Shown: positions 14,437-23,145 of the stretch, in pieces
How the letters are laid out: each line of letters begins with the position of its first letter
How positions within the stretch are numbered: position 1 is the first letter of the stretch
DNA from: Luteitalea sp. TBR-22
Lineage (GTDB): Bacteria > Acidobacteriota > Vicinamibacteria > Vicinamibacterales > Vicinamibacteraceae
Assembly: GCF_016865485.1 (NCBI RefSeq)
Contig: NZ_AP024452.1
Span: 1,944,501-2,008,500 of the forward strand
Length of the DNA: 64,000 nucleotides
Direction of reading: 5' to 3'
Translations under genes and position numbers: made by a program
Notes under the pieces: generated by a model
Seen by the model: only the letters and a program-made list of their open reading frames with translations
Databases searched by the model: none
What the model was told of the DNA's origin: nothing

Positions 14437-14910
14437 ATGCTCGACATTTCGCAGGCTTCGACTTCCGAAGAGATCGCCACTGTTCGAGCGCTCATGCTCG
14501 AGTACCACGCCCTTCTTGGGGTCGATCTCCGGTTTCAAGGCTTCGAGGCCGAGGTCCGCGGCCTTCCGGGTGCCTACGCTCCGCCCAGAGGCCGCCTGCT
14601 GCTCGCCACCCATGCGGGTACGGCCGTCGGCTGCGTCGCCCTGCAGGAGGCCGGGTGGCCGCGGGGAGAGATGAAGCGGCTCTTCGTTCGTCCCTCTGGT
14701 CGGGGCCTTGGCGTCGGCCGGGCTCTTGTTTCGGCCGTTCTCTCCCAGGCCGTCGTCATCGGCTACACCGAGGTCGTCCTCGACACCCTGCCCTCGATGA
14801 CCGAGGCGCAACGGCTCTACGAGCAGTTCGGCTTCCGCGACATACCCGCGTATCGTCCGAACCCCGTTCACGGCGCACGCTATCTCTCCAAGTCCCTTGT
14901 CGGGGCCTGA
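14437..14910 (+). CDS. GNAT-family N-acetyltransferase
   Basis: A 157-residue protein with the GNAT pattern 'AVGCVALQEAGWPRGEMKRLFVRPSGRGLGVGRALVSAVLSQA', in which R-G-L-G-V-G-R is the acetyl-CoA-binding loop, then 'VVLDTLPSMTEAQRLYEQFGFRDIPAY'. The order of segments (S..E..VR.L..EY, VGCVALR, MKRLFVRP, LDTL..M..A..LY..LGF) is typical of a widespread subfamily of unknown substrate. It stands alone. Confidence 0.88.
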   Translation: MLDISQASTSEEIATVRALMLEYHALLGVDLRFQGFEAEVRGLPGAYAPPRGRLLLATHAGTAVGCVALQEAGWPRGEMKRLFVRPSGRGLGVGRALVSAVLSQAVVIGYTEVVLDTLPSMTEAQRLYEQFGFRDIPAYRPNPVHGARYLSKSLVGA

Positions 14911-15211
14911 CCACGACACATTGGACCGCGGAGGACACCATCCCTGGAGTCACGGGCTGACCAGCCTGCGCCTGTGGCATCATGCGTGGCATTCCAGCTG
15001 ATCCGCACGAGCGGAGCAGGTTCCCCGGCCGGTTCGCAGCCGATTCGGGCCGATGCAGGCAGCTCGACCGACACTGCCTCTCTCCGGGGGCGGTTGGCGC
15101 CGTGATTGCTGCGGGGGGCGGCGATCGGACTCCGGACATCGTGGTCGCCATGGATGGGGTCATGCTGCGCCGATACACGCGGGCGCGAACGTCAGGCGCC
15201 AGGAGTTGCTG
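14911..15211 (+). other. Intergenic, no gene seen
   Basis: About 300 bp between the GNAT gene and the alpha/beta hydrolase. Open frames here have no protein-like features. A promoter for the hydrolase must lie here, but I cannot place it. Confidence 0.4.
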
Positions 15212-16120
15212 ATGCAGACACCACGCGCTACCCCCTGTTGGTCCCATGCGGTCGTCGCGTGCCTCCTCGCCGCGACTACGGTGAGTGCGCAAAGGGGCTT
15301 CGGTCCGCGCGACGTCGATGCGTTGCCGAGCAGCGCGCCGACTCGAATCGCGCGCTATGGCAGTCACGAACTGGCGTTCGGCGAGCTCCGGATGCCGTCA
15401 GGTACCGGCCCGTTCCCGGTGGCCGTCGTCATTCACGGCGGCTGCTGGACCGTGGGATTCGCCACGCTGAAGAACACGGCGCCGCTGGCCTCGGCGCTCA
15501 CTGACGCCGGCGTGGCGACCTGGAACATCGAGTATCGGCAGGTGGGTGACCCCGGCGCCGGATGGCCCGGCACCTTTCTCGACGTCGGCGCCGGCGTCGA
15601 TTACCTGCGCACCCTCGCCGAGACATACCCGATCGATCTGGCGCGGGTCACCGTGATCGGGCACTCGGCCGGCGCGCACCTGGCGTTGTGGAGTGCTGGC
15701 CGAGCCGTCCTCCCCGCCGAGAGCCCGATTCGCGGCCCGAACCCACTCAAGGTGGCTGCAGCCGTCGCGATCGACGGCCCCGCGGACGTGGGTGGACTCG
15801 TCGGCCGCGACGCCGACATCTGCGGCAAACCGGTCATCGCGCCGCTCATGGGCGGTACACCGGCCGAGCAGCCAGCGCGGTATCGCGACGCGTCGCCCCA
15901 GGAGATGCTCCCGCTTCGCGTGCCGCAGTACCTCGTCGCGGCTGCGGTGCTCACGCACGAGGATGCGCGACGCCATGAGGCGCGCGGCCGTGCGGCCGGC
16001 GACACGGTGGTGGTCCTGCCGGTGACCAACGGCAACCACTTCGACGTGATCGGACCCGGGCGCGCCGCATTCCCGGAAGTGCTGGCGTTCATCCGCCGGG
16101 CGATGGCACTGCAGCAGTAG
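15212..16120 (+). CDS. Secreted alpha/beta hydrolase (esterase-like)
   Basis: A 302-residue protein with a signal peptide (residues 1-26, ending VSAQ). It has an oxyanion-hole HGG in 'VVIHGGCW' (about 74), the nucleophile elbow GHSAG (Ser about 152) and a likely catalytic His in 'NGNHFDVI' (about 275). This is the HSL/BD-FAE-like esterase layout; the substrate is unknown. The frame is open upstream, but ATG 15212, behind AGGAGTTGCTG, gives the signal peptide. The next gene follows after 14 bp with its own AGGAGGAG, so the two may form an operon. Confidence 0.87.
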   Translation: MQTPRATPCWSHAVVACLLAATTVSAQRGFGPRDVDALPSSAPTRIARYGSHELAFGELRMPSGTGPFPVAVVIHGGCWTVGFATLKNTAPLASALTDAGVATWNIEYRQVGDPGAGWPGTFLDVGAGVDYLRTLAETYPIDLARVTVIGHSAGAHLALWSAGRAVLPAESPIRGPNPLKVAAAVAIDGPADVGGLVGRDADICGKPVIAPLMGGTPAEQPARYRDASPQEMLPLRVPQYLVAAAVLTHEDARRHEARGRAAGDTVVVLPVTNGNHFDVIGPGRAAFPEVLAFIRRAMALQQ

Positions 16121-16134
16121 GAGGAGAATCTCCG

Positions 16135-17001
16135 ATGAGCAAGGTGACGCCGTTCCTGATGTTCAACGACCAACTCGAGGCGGCCATCGCGTTCTACACC
16201 GCCACGTTCCCCGACTCCGAGGTCAGGAACATCGCCCGCACCGGCGAGGACGGCCCGGTCACCTCGGCGGAGTTCGTCGTCGGCGGGCAGGTTTTCATGG
16301 GCTACAACGGCGGCCCGTACTTCGCGTTCTCCGAAGGCTTCTCGCTCTTTGTCGACTGCGAAGACCAGGCCGAGGTCGACAGGTACTGGGACGCGCTCGT
16401 CAACGCCGGGGCCACGCCGACCGCGTGCGGCTGGATCAAGGACCCGTTCGGCCTCTCCTGGCAGATCGTGCCCCGGCGCTTCATGGAGCTGATTCGCGAC
16501 AGGGACGCCACGAAAGTCAAGGCCGTGATGGCCGCCATGATGACGATGGCGAAGCTCGACGTGGCTGAACTCGAGCGCGCCTACGAGGCGGCGCCCGTGT
16601 CGCACAGCGATCGCACCAGCTTTGCCATCCGCTATGCCGCCGCATGGAGCGGGAAGGATCCCGTGGCCTTCGGAGCGTTCTACGAGGAGAATGGCTCGCT
16701 CGTGGTGAACGGCTCGCCGTCGGTCGGGCGACCGGCCATCGTCGCGACGGCGCGCGCGTACATGGAGGCGTTCCCCGACATGACGGTTCGCCTGGAGTCC
16801 CTGCACGAGGAGGAGGGAACGACGGTGTTCCACTGGATCTGGACCGGCACCAACACGGGACCCGGCGGCACCGGGAGGTCGGTGCGCCTGAGCGGCCACG
16901 AGCGGTGGACCTTCGGGTCCAGCGGGCTGATTCTGACGTCGGAGGGCCACTTCGACGCGGCCGAGTACCAGCGCCAACTCACGGGCACGATCGCTCGCTG
17001 A
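16135..17001 (+). CDS. VOC/PhnB-like domain fused to SnoaL-like ester cyclase domain
   Basis: A 288-residue protein with two domains. Residues 1-120 ('KVTPFLMFNDQLEAAIAFYTATFPDSEV', 'CGWIKDPFGLSWQIVPRRF') match the 3-demethylubiquinone-9 methyltransferase-like VOC family; residues about 155-285 ('FAIRYAAAWSGKDPVAFGAFYEENGSLVVNG', 'MTVRLESLHEEEGTTVFHWIWTGTNTGPGGTG') match the SnoaL/NTF2-like polyketide cyclase fold. The two usually occur as separate proteins. AGGAGGAG precedes ATG 16135. Role unknown. Confidence 0.85.
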   Translation: MSKVTPFLMFNDQLEAAIAFYTATFPDSEVRNIARTGEDGPVTSAEFVVGGQVFMGYNGGPYFAFSEGFSLFVDCEDQAEVDRYWDALVNAGATPTACGWIKDPFGLSWQIVPRRFMELIRDRDATKVKAVMAAMMTMAKLDVAELERAYEAAPVSHSDRTSFAIRYAAAWSGKDPVAFGAFYEENGSLVVNGSPSVGRPAIVATARAYMEAFPDMTVRLESLHEEEGTTVFHWIWTGTNTGPGGTGRSVRLSGHERWTFGSSGLILTSEGHFDAAEYQRQLTGTIAR

Positions 17002-17115
17002 CACGGCGCAACGGCTGCCCCTCGACGATCTGCGCAAGCGGCGACGCGGCGTGAGGCTGCATCGTCCTGGGCGCCGCGGCGGCCCTATGGTGGTCACGGG
17101 GACAGGAGCGCAGGG

Positions 17116-17358
17116 ATGGCGTGGCTCTTCGACGTCTGGATGCTGACGTTCTGGATCCCGGTGCTCGCATCGGCCGGGACCGGCTGGTTTGCCATCGAGA
17201 GCGGCCTGGTGCGATCGCTGCCGATCGCGTTGTGGTTCCTCGCGGCATTGGTGCTGCAGTTCGAGTCGGCGCCGTTGTCGCTGGCATGGAGCGCCGGCCT
17301 GGTCGGCCAGACGGTCCTGGCCATCTACCTGAGCATCCGGCTGAGGCTCGAGACCTGA
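17116..17358 (+). CDS. Small membrane protein
   Basis: An 80-residue protein with three short hydrophobic segments (residues 3-20, 31-50 and 56-75). No family recognised. 'GACAGGAGCGCAGGG' upstream of ATG 17116 has a possible ribosome site. It is followed 60 bp later by the DoxX-like gene. Confidence 0.6.
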   Translation: MAWLFDVWMLTFWIPVLASAGTGWFAIESGLVRSLPIALWFLAALVLQFESAPLSLAWSAGLVGQTVLAIYLSIRLRLET

Positions 17359-17430
17359 CACGCACCGACGCCGTCTCGCTGGCGGCGCCGGTATGCTGAC
17401 CGCTTACGGCACCTCCATGTGGCTTCCACG

Positions 17431-17916
17431 ATGAACCTGCCTGCCCGACTCGACCCGATCGACATCCGCATCACGCACTGGATGGCCCGCCACGGCATCA
17501 CCCTGACCAGAGTCGCGCTGGGCGTGGTGTTCCTGTGGTTCGGCATCATCAAGTTCGTGCCGACCTGGAGTCCGGCTGCCGACCTGGCGACGCGGACCAT
17601 CGAGCACCTGACGTTCGGCGTCGTTCCGCCAGCCGTGAGCCTGCCCGTGCTGGCCGCGTGGGAGTCGCTGATCGGACTGGGCCTGCTCACGGGCCGGTAC
17701 CTCAGGACGACGCTGCTGCTCCTGTTCGCCCAGATGCCAGGCACCCTGACGCCGCTCCTGCTGTTTCCGGCCGAGACGTTCCGCGCCTTCCCCTACGCCC
17801 CCACCCTCGAGGGCCAGTACATCATCAAGAACCTCGTGCTCGTCGCGGCCGCAATCGTCGTCGGCGCCACCGTACGCGGCGGGCAGCTGCAGGCATCAGG
17901 TCCGGACGCGCGCTGA
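17431..17916 (+). CDS. DoxX/YkgB-like membrane protein
   Basis: A 161-residue protein with four hydrophobic helices. 'RVALGVVFLWFGIIKFVP' is the DoxX-type first helix, followed by 'LPVLAAWESLIGLGLLTGRYLRTTLLLLFAQMPGTLTPLLLFP' and 'TLEGQYIIKNLVLVAAAIVVG', the motif pattern of YkgB/DUF417-like DoxX relatives (quoted in pieces). It would sit in the inner membrane, with an unknown role possibly linked to redox or thiol stress. A GTG at 17419 is an alternative start. Its stop lies two bases from the stop of the convergent esterase-like gene. Confidence 0.8.
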   Translation: MNLPARLDPIDIRITHWMARHGITLTRVALGVVFLWFGIIKFVPTWSPAADLATRTIEHLTFGVVPPAVSLPVLAAWESLIGLGLLTGRYLRTTLLLLFAQMPGTLTPLLLFPAETFRAFPYAPTLEGQYIIKNLVLVAAAIVVGATVRGGQLQASGPDAR

Positions 17917-17918
17917 CG

Positions 17919-19103
17919 TCACTTCCACGGGTCGAACGTCGGCGCGACTTCCTGGCCGATGACGACGACCGCATCGAAGGAGTCCGCCCAGGTGTCCGAC
18001 CCGACAGCGCCCAGCAGGCGTGAGGGCACCGACCCGAGGCGACGCAGGGCGGGTGCATCGAGCAGCGCCCACGGCGTGTCGCGCGTTGCCGTCGCTTCGA
18101 GCGACTCCGGCGGCGCCGCGGCAAGCGGGCGTGCCGGCCGTCCCGCCATCGCCGAGGCGCCAGCCGCGGCGGTGAACCCGATGGCCGCGACGCGATCGCC
18201 CCAGCGCTCGACCGCCAGCGCGCCGAGTGGCGGCTCGGGCCACGTGCCACGCTGCTTGGCGGCATGCACGGTCGCCGTCCACACGACGACGCGGCTGTTG
18301 GCGGGGAGGCGCGTGAGGTGCCACTCCAGCGCGCGGAACATCGACGCGTCGCGGCCGGTCGTCCCGTCGCTCCGCTGCCGAGCGGCGTAGCGGGCGAAGC
18401 TCTCCAGCATCGCGCGGTCCGAGGCGTCGAAGGCGCCACGACTCGTGGCCGTATCGGCGGCGTTGCGTGAACACTGCTGCAATCGCTGCTTCTCGGCCTC
18501 GTCGAAGGGGTGCGCGGCGTCGTACGTCCAGCGCAGGTGCCTGTCGACGACCTCGCGACACTCCGCGGCGCGCGGTTCCGGCGACGCAGACGCGACCAGG
18601 CCGGGCAGCGTCGCGCGGGCATAGCGGGACGTGATGCTCACCTGGTCGTCGAGTCCGCCGAGCGTCACGCGCCTGGCCGTGGCCGCATCGAACAGCGACC
18701 GGCGCCAGGTCCCCAGCTCGCGCGTCCACCAGAAGCGCCCGATGGCCTCGTCGAGTTGCTCCGGCGTGGCGGTACGCGCCTCGATCGCCCGCGCCAATCC
18801 GACGAAGTCGTACATCGGCGCCTCGAAGAGCACGGCGGTGAAGCCGCACTGCGCGATCAGCCGATCGACGAGGCGCGCCTTGACGTCGAAGGCGTGTGCC
18901 TCGCCGTGGCTGGGGAGTTCGCCGAGGAGCACGACCCGCTTGTCGCACGTCGTCGCCACGAGGCGCTCGACGATCGACTCGGGCACGCGCTCCTGTGCGT
19001 GCATCGCCTGTGACGTCGACAGCAGCGCGCCGCTCACCACGCAGGCGAGCATCGCGACGATGGCTCTGGCGGACCGTCGGCTCACGTGGACGTTCGTGCG
19101 CAT
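17919..19103 (-). CDS. Erythromycin-esterase-like protein, secreted
   Basis: A 394-residue protein. After a signal peptide (to about residue 36, 'STSQAMHAQ') comes 'RVVLLGELPSHGEAHAFDVKARLVDRLIAQCGFTAVLFEAPMYD' (quoted in part), matching the GE..HG..E....K..L...L....GF..V..E block of the EreA/ChaN-like superfamily. The catalytic-type His follows GELPS. Because it is secreted and has several insertions, I would not claim macrolide resistance; chromosomal relatives mostly have unknown substrates. It is convergent with the DoxX-like gene and reads away from the amidohydrolase, whose stop is 16 bp upstream. Confidence 0.75.
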   Translation of the reverse strand: MRTNVHVSRRSARAIVAMLACVVSGALLSTSQAMHAQERVPESIVERLVATTCDKRVVLLGELPSHGEAHAFDVKARLVDRLIAQCGFTAVLFEAPMYDFVGLARAIEARTATPEQLDEAIGRFWWTRELGTWRRSLFDAATARRVTLGGLDDQVSITSRYARATLPGLVASASPEPRAAECREVVDRHLRWTYDAAHPFDEAEKQRLQQCSRNAADTATSRGAFDASDRAMLESFARYAARQRSDGTTGRDASMFRALEWHLTRLPANSRVVVWTATVHAAKQRGTWPEPPLGALAVERWGDRVAAIGFTAAAGASAMAGRPARPLAAAPPESLEATATRDTPWALLDAPALRRLGSVPSRLLGAVGSDTWADSFDAVVVIGQEVAPTFDPWK

Positions 19104-19119
19104 GTCGAGGGGCCCCGAG

Positions 19120-22100
19120 CTACTTGCCGCCCGTCCGTGTCTTCGCGGCAGCCGGCGCCGACGCCTGGCCCGAGGCCGTCGCGGACGCCGGGGCAGGCGG
19201 TTCCAGCTTCCACCACCACTGCGGGCCGAGTGCCTTCCTGCGCGGGTACGTTTCGTCGAGCGTCGCCGCGTCGTACAGGCGGCCGTTCTTCATCACCTCA
19301 GCGAGCTTGAAGGTGTTCTTGATGTCGTCGAGCGGGTTGGCGTCGAGCACGAGCAGGTCGGCGAGCTTGCCGACCTCGAGGGAGCCGAGTTCCTTGCCGA
19401 AGCCGATCGCGCTGGCGCTGTCGATGGTCGCGGCGCGCAGCACGCGGTGCGGCGTCATGCCGCCCGAGGCCATCATCCACAACTCCCAGTGCACGCCCAT
19501 GCCCTGCACCTCGCCGTGCGAGCCGAGGCCGACCTTGCCGCCACCCTCGGTCCACTTCGCGAGCTGCCTGGCATGCAGCGGGAACACGTACTGGTCCTCG
19601 CGGTGCCAGTCGGTGTTGCGCCAGCTGTCGAGTTCCTCGTGCGGCGTGAAGCGACGCAGCCTCGGGTCTGCATCCAGCGTCGTCCCGTTGGTCAGGTAGT
19701 GCTGACGGCCGATCGGGCCGCCATAGCTCACGATCAGCGTCGGCGTGTACGTGATGCCGCTGCCGGCGCCGAGCTTGACGACGTCGGTGAAGAACGGGCT
19801 GATGGGCAGCGAGTGCTCGAGGCCGGAGTAGCCGTCCTGCATGAGCGTCAGGTTCATCGTGAAGTTCGAGCCGCCCTCGGTGGTCGGCGTGAGCCCGAGT
19901 TCCTTCGCGGCCATGATCACCCACTGCCGCACCTTGCGGTCGCCGACCAGGTACTGCTTGATCGTCTTGGTGTTGTAGTGATCCGAGTACCGCCGGAGCG
20001 CGTCGCGCGCGTCCTCGAGGCTGCGGATGTTGTCGGCGGCGAAGATGCCGGGGCCGGTCGAGTAGAGGCGCGGCCCGATCAGCTGGCCCGTGTCCATCAG
20101 GTCCTGGTACGTCAGCGCGTCCTCCGACGAGGTCTGCGGGTCGCGCTGCGTGGTGACGCCGAAGGCCAGCTGCGCGAGGAACTGCGACACCTGGTTGCGG
20201 TGCACGCCCCACGCCACCCACGTGTGCGCGTGGATGTCCACGAGCCCGGGCATGACCGTCTTGCCGGCCAGGTCGCGCACGACGGCGCCCGCCGGAATTG
20301 CGACCTTGCCGCGCGGGCCGATCGCCGTGATCCGGTTGTCGGTGATCACGATGTCGCCACGCGCGATCACCTCGTCGCCCTTCATCGTGATCAGGCGTGC
20401 GTTGCGCAGCGCGATCACGCCCTTCGGCTTGTCCTTGTCGACGATGAGCTCGACGTCGACGCGATGCGGCTGGTACTCGATTGTCGGCGGCTTGGGCGGC
20501 GCGGCCGGCTTGGCGTCGGCGGCCTTGTCGGACGCGGGCGTCGCAGCGGGCGCTGGCCCGGGCGCTGGCGCAGCGGCTGCGGGCGCCGTGCCAGTGGCGG
20601 CGGCCCGCTCGGCCTCGGTCTCGGCCTTGACGCGGTTGGCGAGGTCGACCTCGGCCTGCATCGCGATGTCGTGCAGGAAGAAGCTGCGGCCGATCGAGAA
20701 GTACGCGCGCGTGCTGTCGGCGGTCCAGCCGATGAAGTCGCCGCCGACCTTGGTCACGCGCCAGGTCGGCACCGACGAGGAAGAGGCCGCTGACACGGTC
20801 GGGGCAGTCCCGGTGACGGGCGGTACCGTGATCATGTAGACGTTGCGGTTGGCGCGGACGAGCGCGCGCGTGCCGTCGGGCGACAGGACGACCTCGTCGG
20901 GCGTCGGCGGCGGTCCAGGCGGCGCGTCGGGCAGCGGCGGTGGCGCGGGCGCGGTGACCTTGACGACGGTCGTGATGTCGGTGCCGTCGTAGCGCATCGA
21001 CACCAGTCCCTCCGAGCCGGCCCACACATAGATGCGGTCGGGATCCGGACCGACGTGCGGCGCCTCGCGACCTTCCTGCGTCGAGCCGCCGCCGGCCCAC
21101 GCGATGCGGGTGACGGCGCCACCCGTCGCCGGCAGCCAGACGTACTCCAGCTCCGCAGCGCCGCTGTGGTTGCCGAAGTCCTCGAGCGTGCGCAGGCGGT
21201 GCATCCTCGAGCCGCGCACGCCGATGAGCCGCAAGCCGTCCTTCGAGTACGCGATGCGGTCGTAGAACGCGGTTGCCGACGTGAGCCGTTCGGGCTGTCC
21301 GCTGCCGTCGGCGCGGACGCGGCGGATGTGGCCGCCTTCCTCGTCGTTCCACGTGACGTACGCGATGAACTGCCCGTCGGGCGACCACACGGGCCCGTGC
21401 TCGACGTCGGTGCCGTCGGTCAGGCGGCGCGCGTTGCGAATCGTCGGGATCGGGGCCGGGGGTACCTCGGCCACCGGTGCGGCGGGTGGTGTGGCGGCAA
21501 CCTGCGCGACCGCCGTGGACGTGCCGCCCCCCGCCGCTGTGGCAGCGGGCGTTCCTGCCGCGGGCGTGGCAGACGCCGGCGGGCCGGGGGGCGTGGCGCC
21601 GGTCGCGGTGCCAGCCTCGGCGTCGGGTTTCTTGTCCGCGTCGGCCGGCTTCTCCTTCGTCGTGCCGCGGCCCTGCGGCAGGTCGGCGATCCACAGGCGG
21701 TCGAGCGCCGTGAAGACGACGCGGGTGCCGTCGGGCGACGGACGCGCGCCGCGGATCTGCGACACGCGCAGCTTCTCATCGTCGATCTTGTAGTCGAAGG
21801 TGACGAGCGGACCCATGCGCTGGTCGACCTTCGCGGTGAAGGGAATCTCGACGGCCTCTCCACTCGGCACGGCGACGCGCCAGAGCTTGCCGTCGTAGCT
21901 GGTGATCAGGGCCGACGAGTCCGGCGTGAACGCGGAGTTCGGGTAGACGTCGCGGTCGCGCGCGCCGCCGCCCTGGCTGTCGTCGCGCTGCACGTCCATC
22001 CGCAGCCAGCGGTCCTCGCCAGTAGCCAGGTCGAGCAGCTTGAGCGCCTGGCGCGCATCGTGACGGGTCGAGTAGACGAGCCACTTGCCGTCGGGGCTCG

Positions 22101-22947
22101 GTACCGGGCGGAAGGCGCCGGTGTGCTCGTGCGTGCGGACGAGCAGGCGTCCCGTCTTCCGATCGAGCTGCGCGACCTGGTACTGGCCGACGACGCGGGG
22201 ATTGCTGCGGAGCGTGTGCGGGTCGAAGTCGGCGCGCGATTCGTCGAGGTCGATCAGGCGCGTCGGCAGCCCCGGGCGTACCGTGCCACGGACGTTCACC
22301 CACAGCGAGTCGGGATCCTTGCCAAAGGCCGGGCCGAGGATGGCCGGCGTGGCCGGGCCGCCAGGTGTCGGGCCTGGCGTGGCGGCCGCCGCCGGGCGCG
22401 CGCCGGCGCCGGTCATCTGCACGCCGCTGCCGCCACCTTTGTGGTAGAGCCAGAGCTGCGAGCCCTTGGCCGCGATCACGTACTCGCCGTCGGGCGTCCA
22501 GGTCGGCGACATGTAGTTCTCGCGCTCGGTCGTCGTGAGGGCGCGCGGCTTGGTGCCATCGGCGTTGGCGACCCACACGTTCTCGGAGCCATTGCGGTCG
22601 CTGATGAACACCAGCGTGCTGCCGTCGGGCGAGAAGGCCGGCTGCATGTCGTAGGCCTGGCCGCTGGTGATGCGCGTCGCCTCGCCGCCGGTGATCGGCA
22701 GCGTGTAGAGGTCGCCGAGCAGCTCGAAGACGATCGTCTTGCCGTCGGGCGAGAGGTCGAGCGAGAGCCAGGTGGCCTCCGACGTCGTGAACGAGAGCGT
22801 CCGTTCGGTGATGAGCGGCAGGCTCTTGTTCTTGACCGCGTCGGCGGCGGCCTTGTCGTTCTGCGCGCGTGTTTGCGCCATCGGCGCCTGTGGCAGGAGG
22901 AGCACGACGACGAGCAGGGACAGCAGGCGGCAGGCAATTCTTGGCAT
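19120..22947 (-). CDS. Large secreted protein: TolB-like PD40 propeller plus amidohydrolase
   Basis: A 1275-residue protein. ATG 22947 is chosen because it gives a signal peptide (MPRIACRLLSLLVVVLLLP...MAQ); the frame continues upstream through a heptamer repeat. Residues about 55-800 contain repeated PD40/WD-like blades ('LSPDGKTIVFE', 'AFSPDGSTLVFISDRNG', 'WTPDGEYVIAAKG', 'WSPDGQFIAYVTWND'), interrupted by Pro/Ala-rich linkers. The C-terminal third is a metal-dependent amidohydrolase: 'GLVDIHAHTWVAWG' (about 902), 'GLEHSLPI', 'GLGSHGEVQG' (about 1146), 'LADLLVLDANPLDDI'. Such fusions are known in Acidobacteria and Bacteroidetes; the substrate is unknown, possibly a cyclic amide or peptide in the periplasm. 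Confidence 0.9.
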   Translation of the reverse strand: MPRIACRLLSLLVVVLLLPQAPMAQTRAQNDKAAADAVKNKSLPLITERTLSFTTSEATWLSLDLSPDGKTIVFELLGDLYTLPITGGEATRITSGQAYDMQPAFSPDGSTLVFISDRNGSENVWVANADGTKPRALTTTERENYMSPTWTPDGEYVIAAKGSQLWLYHKGGGSGVQMTGAGARPAAAATPGPTPGGPATPAILGPAFGKDPDSLWVNVRGTVRPGLPTRLIDLDESRADFDPHTLRSNPRVVGQYQVAQLDRKTGRLLVRTHEHTGAFRPVPSPDGKWLVYSTRHDARQALKLLDLATGEDRWLRMDVQRDDSQGGGARDRDVYPNSAFTPDSSALITSYDGKLWRVAVPSGEAVEIPFTAKVDQRMGPLVTFDYKIDDEKLRVSQIRGARPSPDGTRVVFTALDRLWIADLPQGRGTTKEKPADADKKPDAEAGTATGATPPGPPASATPAAGTPAATAAGGGTSTAVAQVAATPPAAPVAEVPPAPIPTIRNARRLTDGTDVEHGPVWSPDGQFIAYVTWNDEEGGHIRRVRADGSGQPERLTSATAFYDRIAYSKDGLRLIGVRGSRMHRLRTLEDFGNHSGAAELEYVWLPATGGAVTRIAWAGGGSTQEGREAPHVGPDPDRIYVWAGSEGLVSMRYDGTDITTVVKVTAPAPPPLPDAPPGPPPTPDEVVLSPDGTRALVRANRNVYMITVPPVTGTAPTVSAASSSSVPTWRVTKVGGDFIGWTADSTRAYFSIGRSFFLHDIAMQAEVDLANRVKAETEAERAAATGTAPAAAAPAPGPAPAATPASDKAADAKPAAPPKPPTIEYQPHRVDVELIVDKDKPKGVIALRNARLITMKGDEVIARGDIVITDNRITAIGPRGKVAIPAGAVVRDLAGKTVMPGLVDIHAHTWVAWGVHRNQVSQFLAQLAFGVTTQRDPQTSSEDALTYQDLMDTGQLIGPRLYSTGPGIFAADNIRSLEDARDALRRYSDHYNTKTIKQYLVGDRKVRQWVIMAAKELGLTPTTEGGSNFTMNLTLMQDGYSGLEHSLPISPFFTDVVKLGAGSGITYTPTLIVSYGGPIGRQHYLTNGTTLDADPRLRRFTPHEELDSWRNTDWHREDQYVFPLHARQLAKWTEGGGKVGLGSHGEVQGMGVHWELWMMASGGMTPHRVLRAATIDSASAIGFGKELGSLEVGKLADLLVLDANPLDDIKNTFKLAEVMKNGRLYDAATLDETYPRRKALGPQWWWKLEPPAPASATASGQASAPAAAKTRTGGK

Positions 22948-22986
22948 CGGACCTCGGATGAACGTGGAGCGGCGATTATAGGCGGC

Positions 22987-23035
22987 GTCAAACGTTTGAC
23001 GTTTGACGTTTGACATCGAACTCGGACGCTGGACG
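22987..23035 (+). repeat. Heptamer tandem array, GTTTGAC type
   Basis: Seven consecutive 7-bp units: gtcaaac, gtttgac three times, then atcgaac, tcggacg, ctggacg. It lies between the divergent amidohydrolase and retropepsin-like genes. Confidence 0.7.
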
Positions 23036-23145
23036 CGGAGGGCAGCCTCGGTCCAATGCAGCTGCGCGCCGGGCACGCCCGACGCCTACGCGCCACTTGT
23101 TAACCGCGCCTCGCGTGTCGCGTTCTACAGGCTGGAGGCAGGCGC

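Noticed and set aside
15601-17361. 586-residue open frame on the minus strand under the hydrolase and VOC/SnoaL genes
   Set aside because: Antisense shadow of GC-rich genes; strongly biased composition (Arg, Ala, Pro, His), no family features, and the + strand genes are well supported.
17919-19103. Macrolide resistance by an erythromycin esterase
   Set aside because: Only the superfamily block is seen; the protein is secreted and chromosomal, and the resistance-specific context is absent.
21055-23013. 652-residue + strand frame opposite the PD40/amidohydrolase gene
   Set aside because: Composition of a codon-shadow frame (very high Arg/Val/Gly/Ala without motifs); the minus-strand gene has clear domains.
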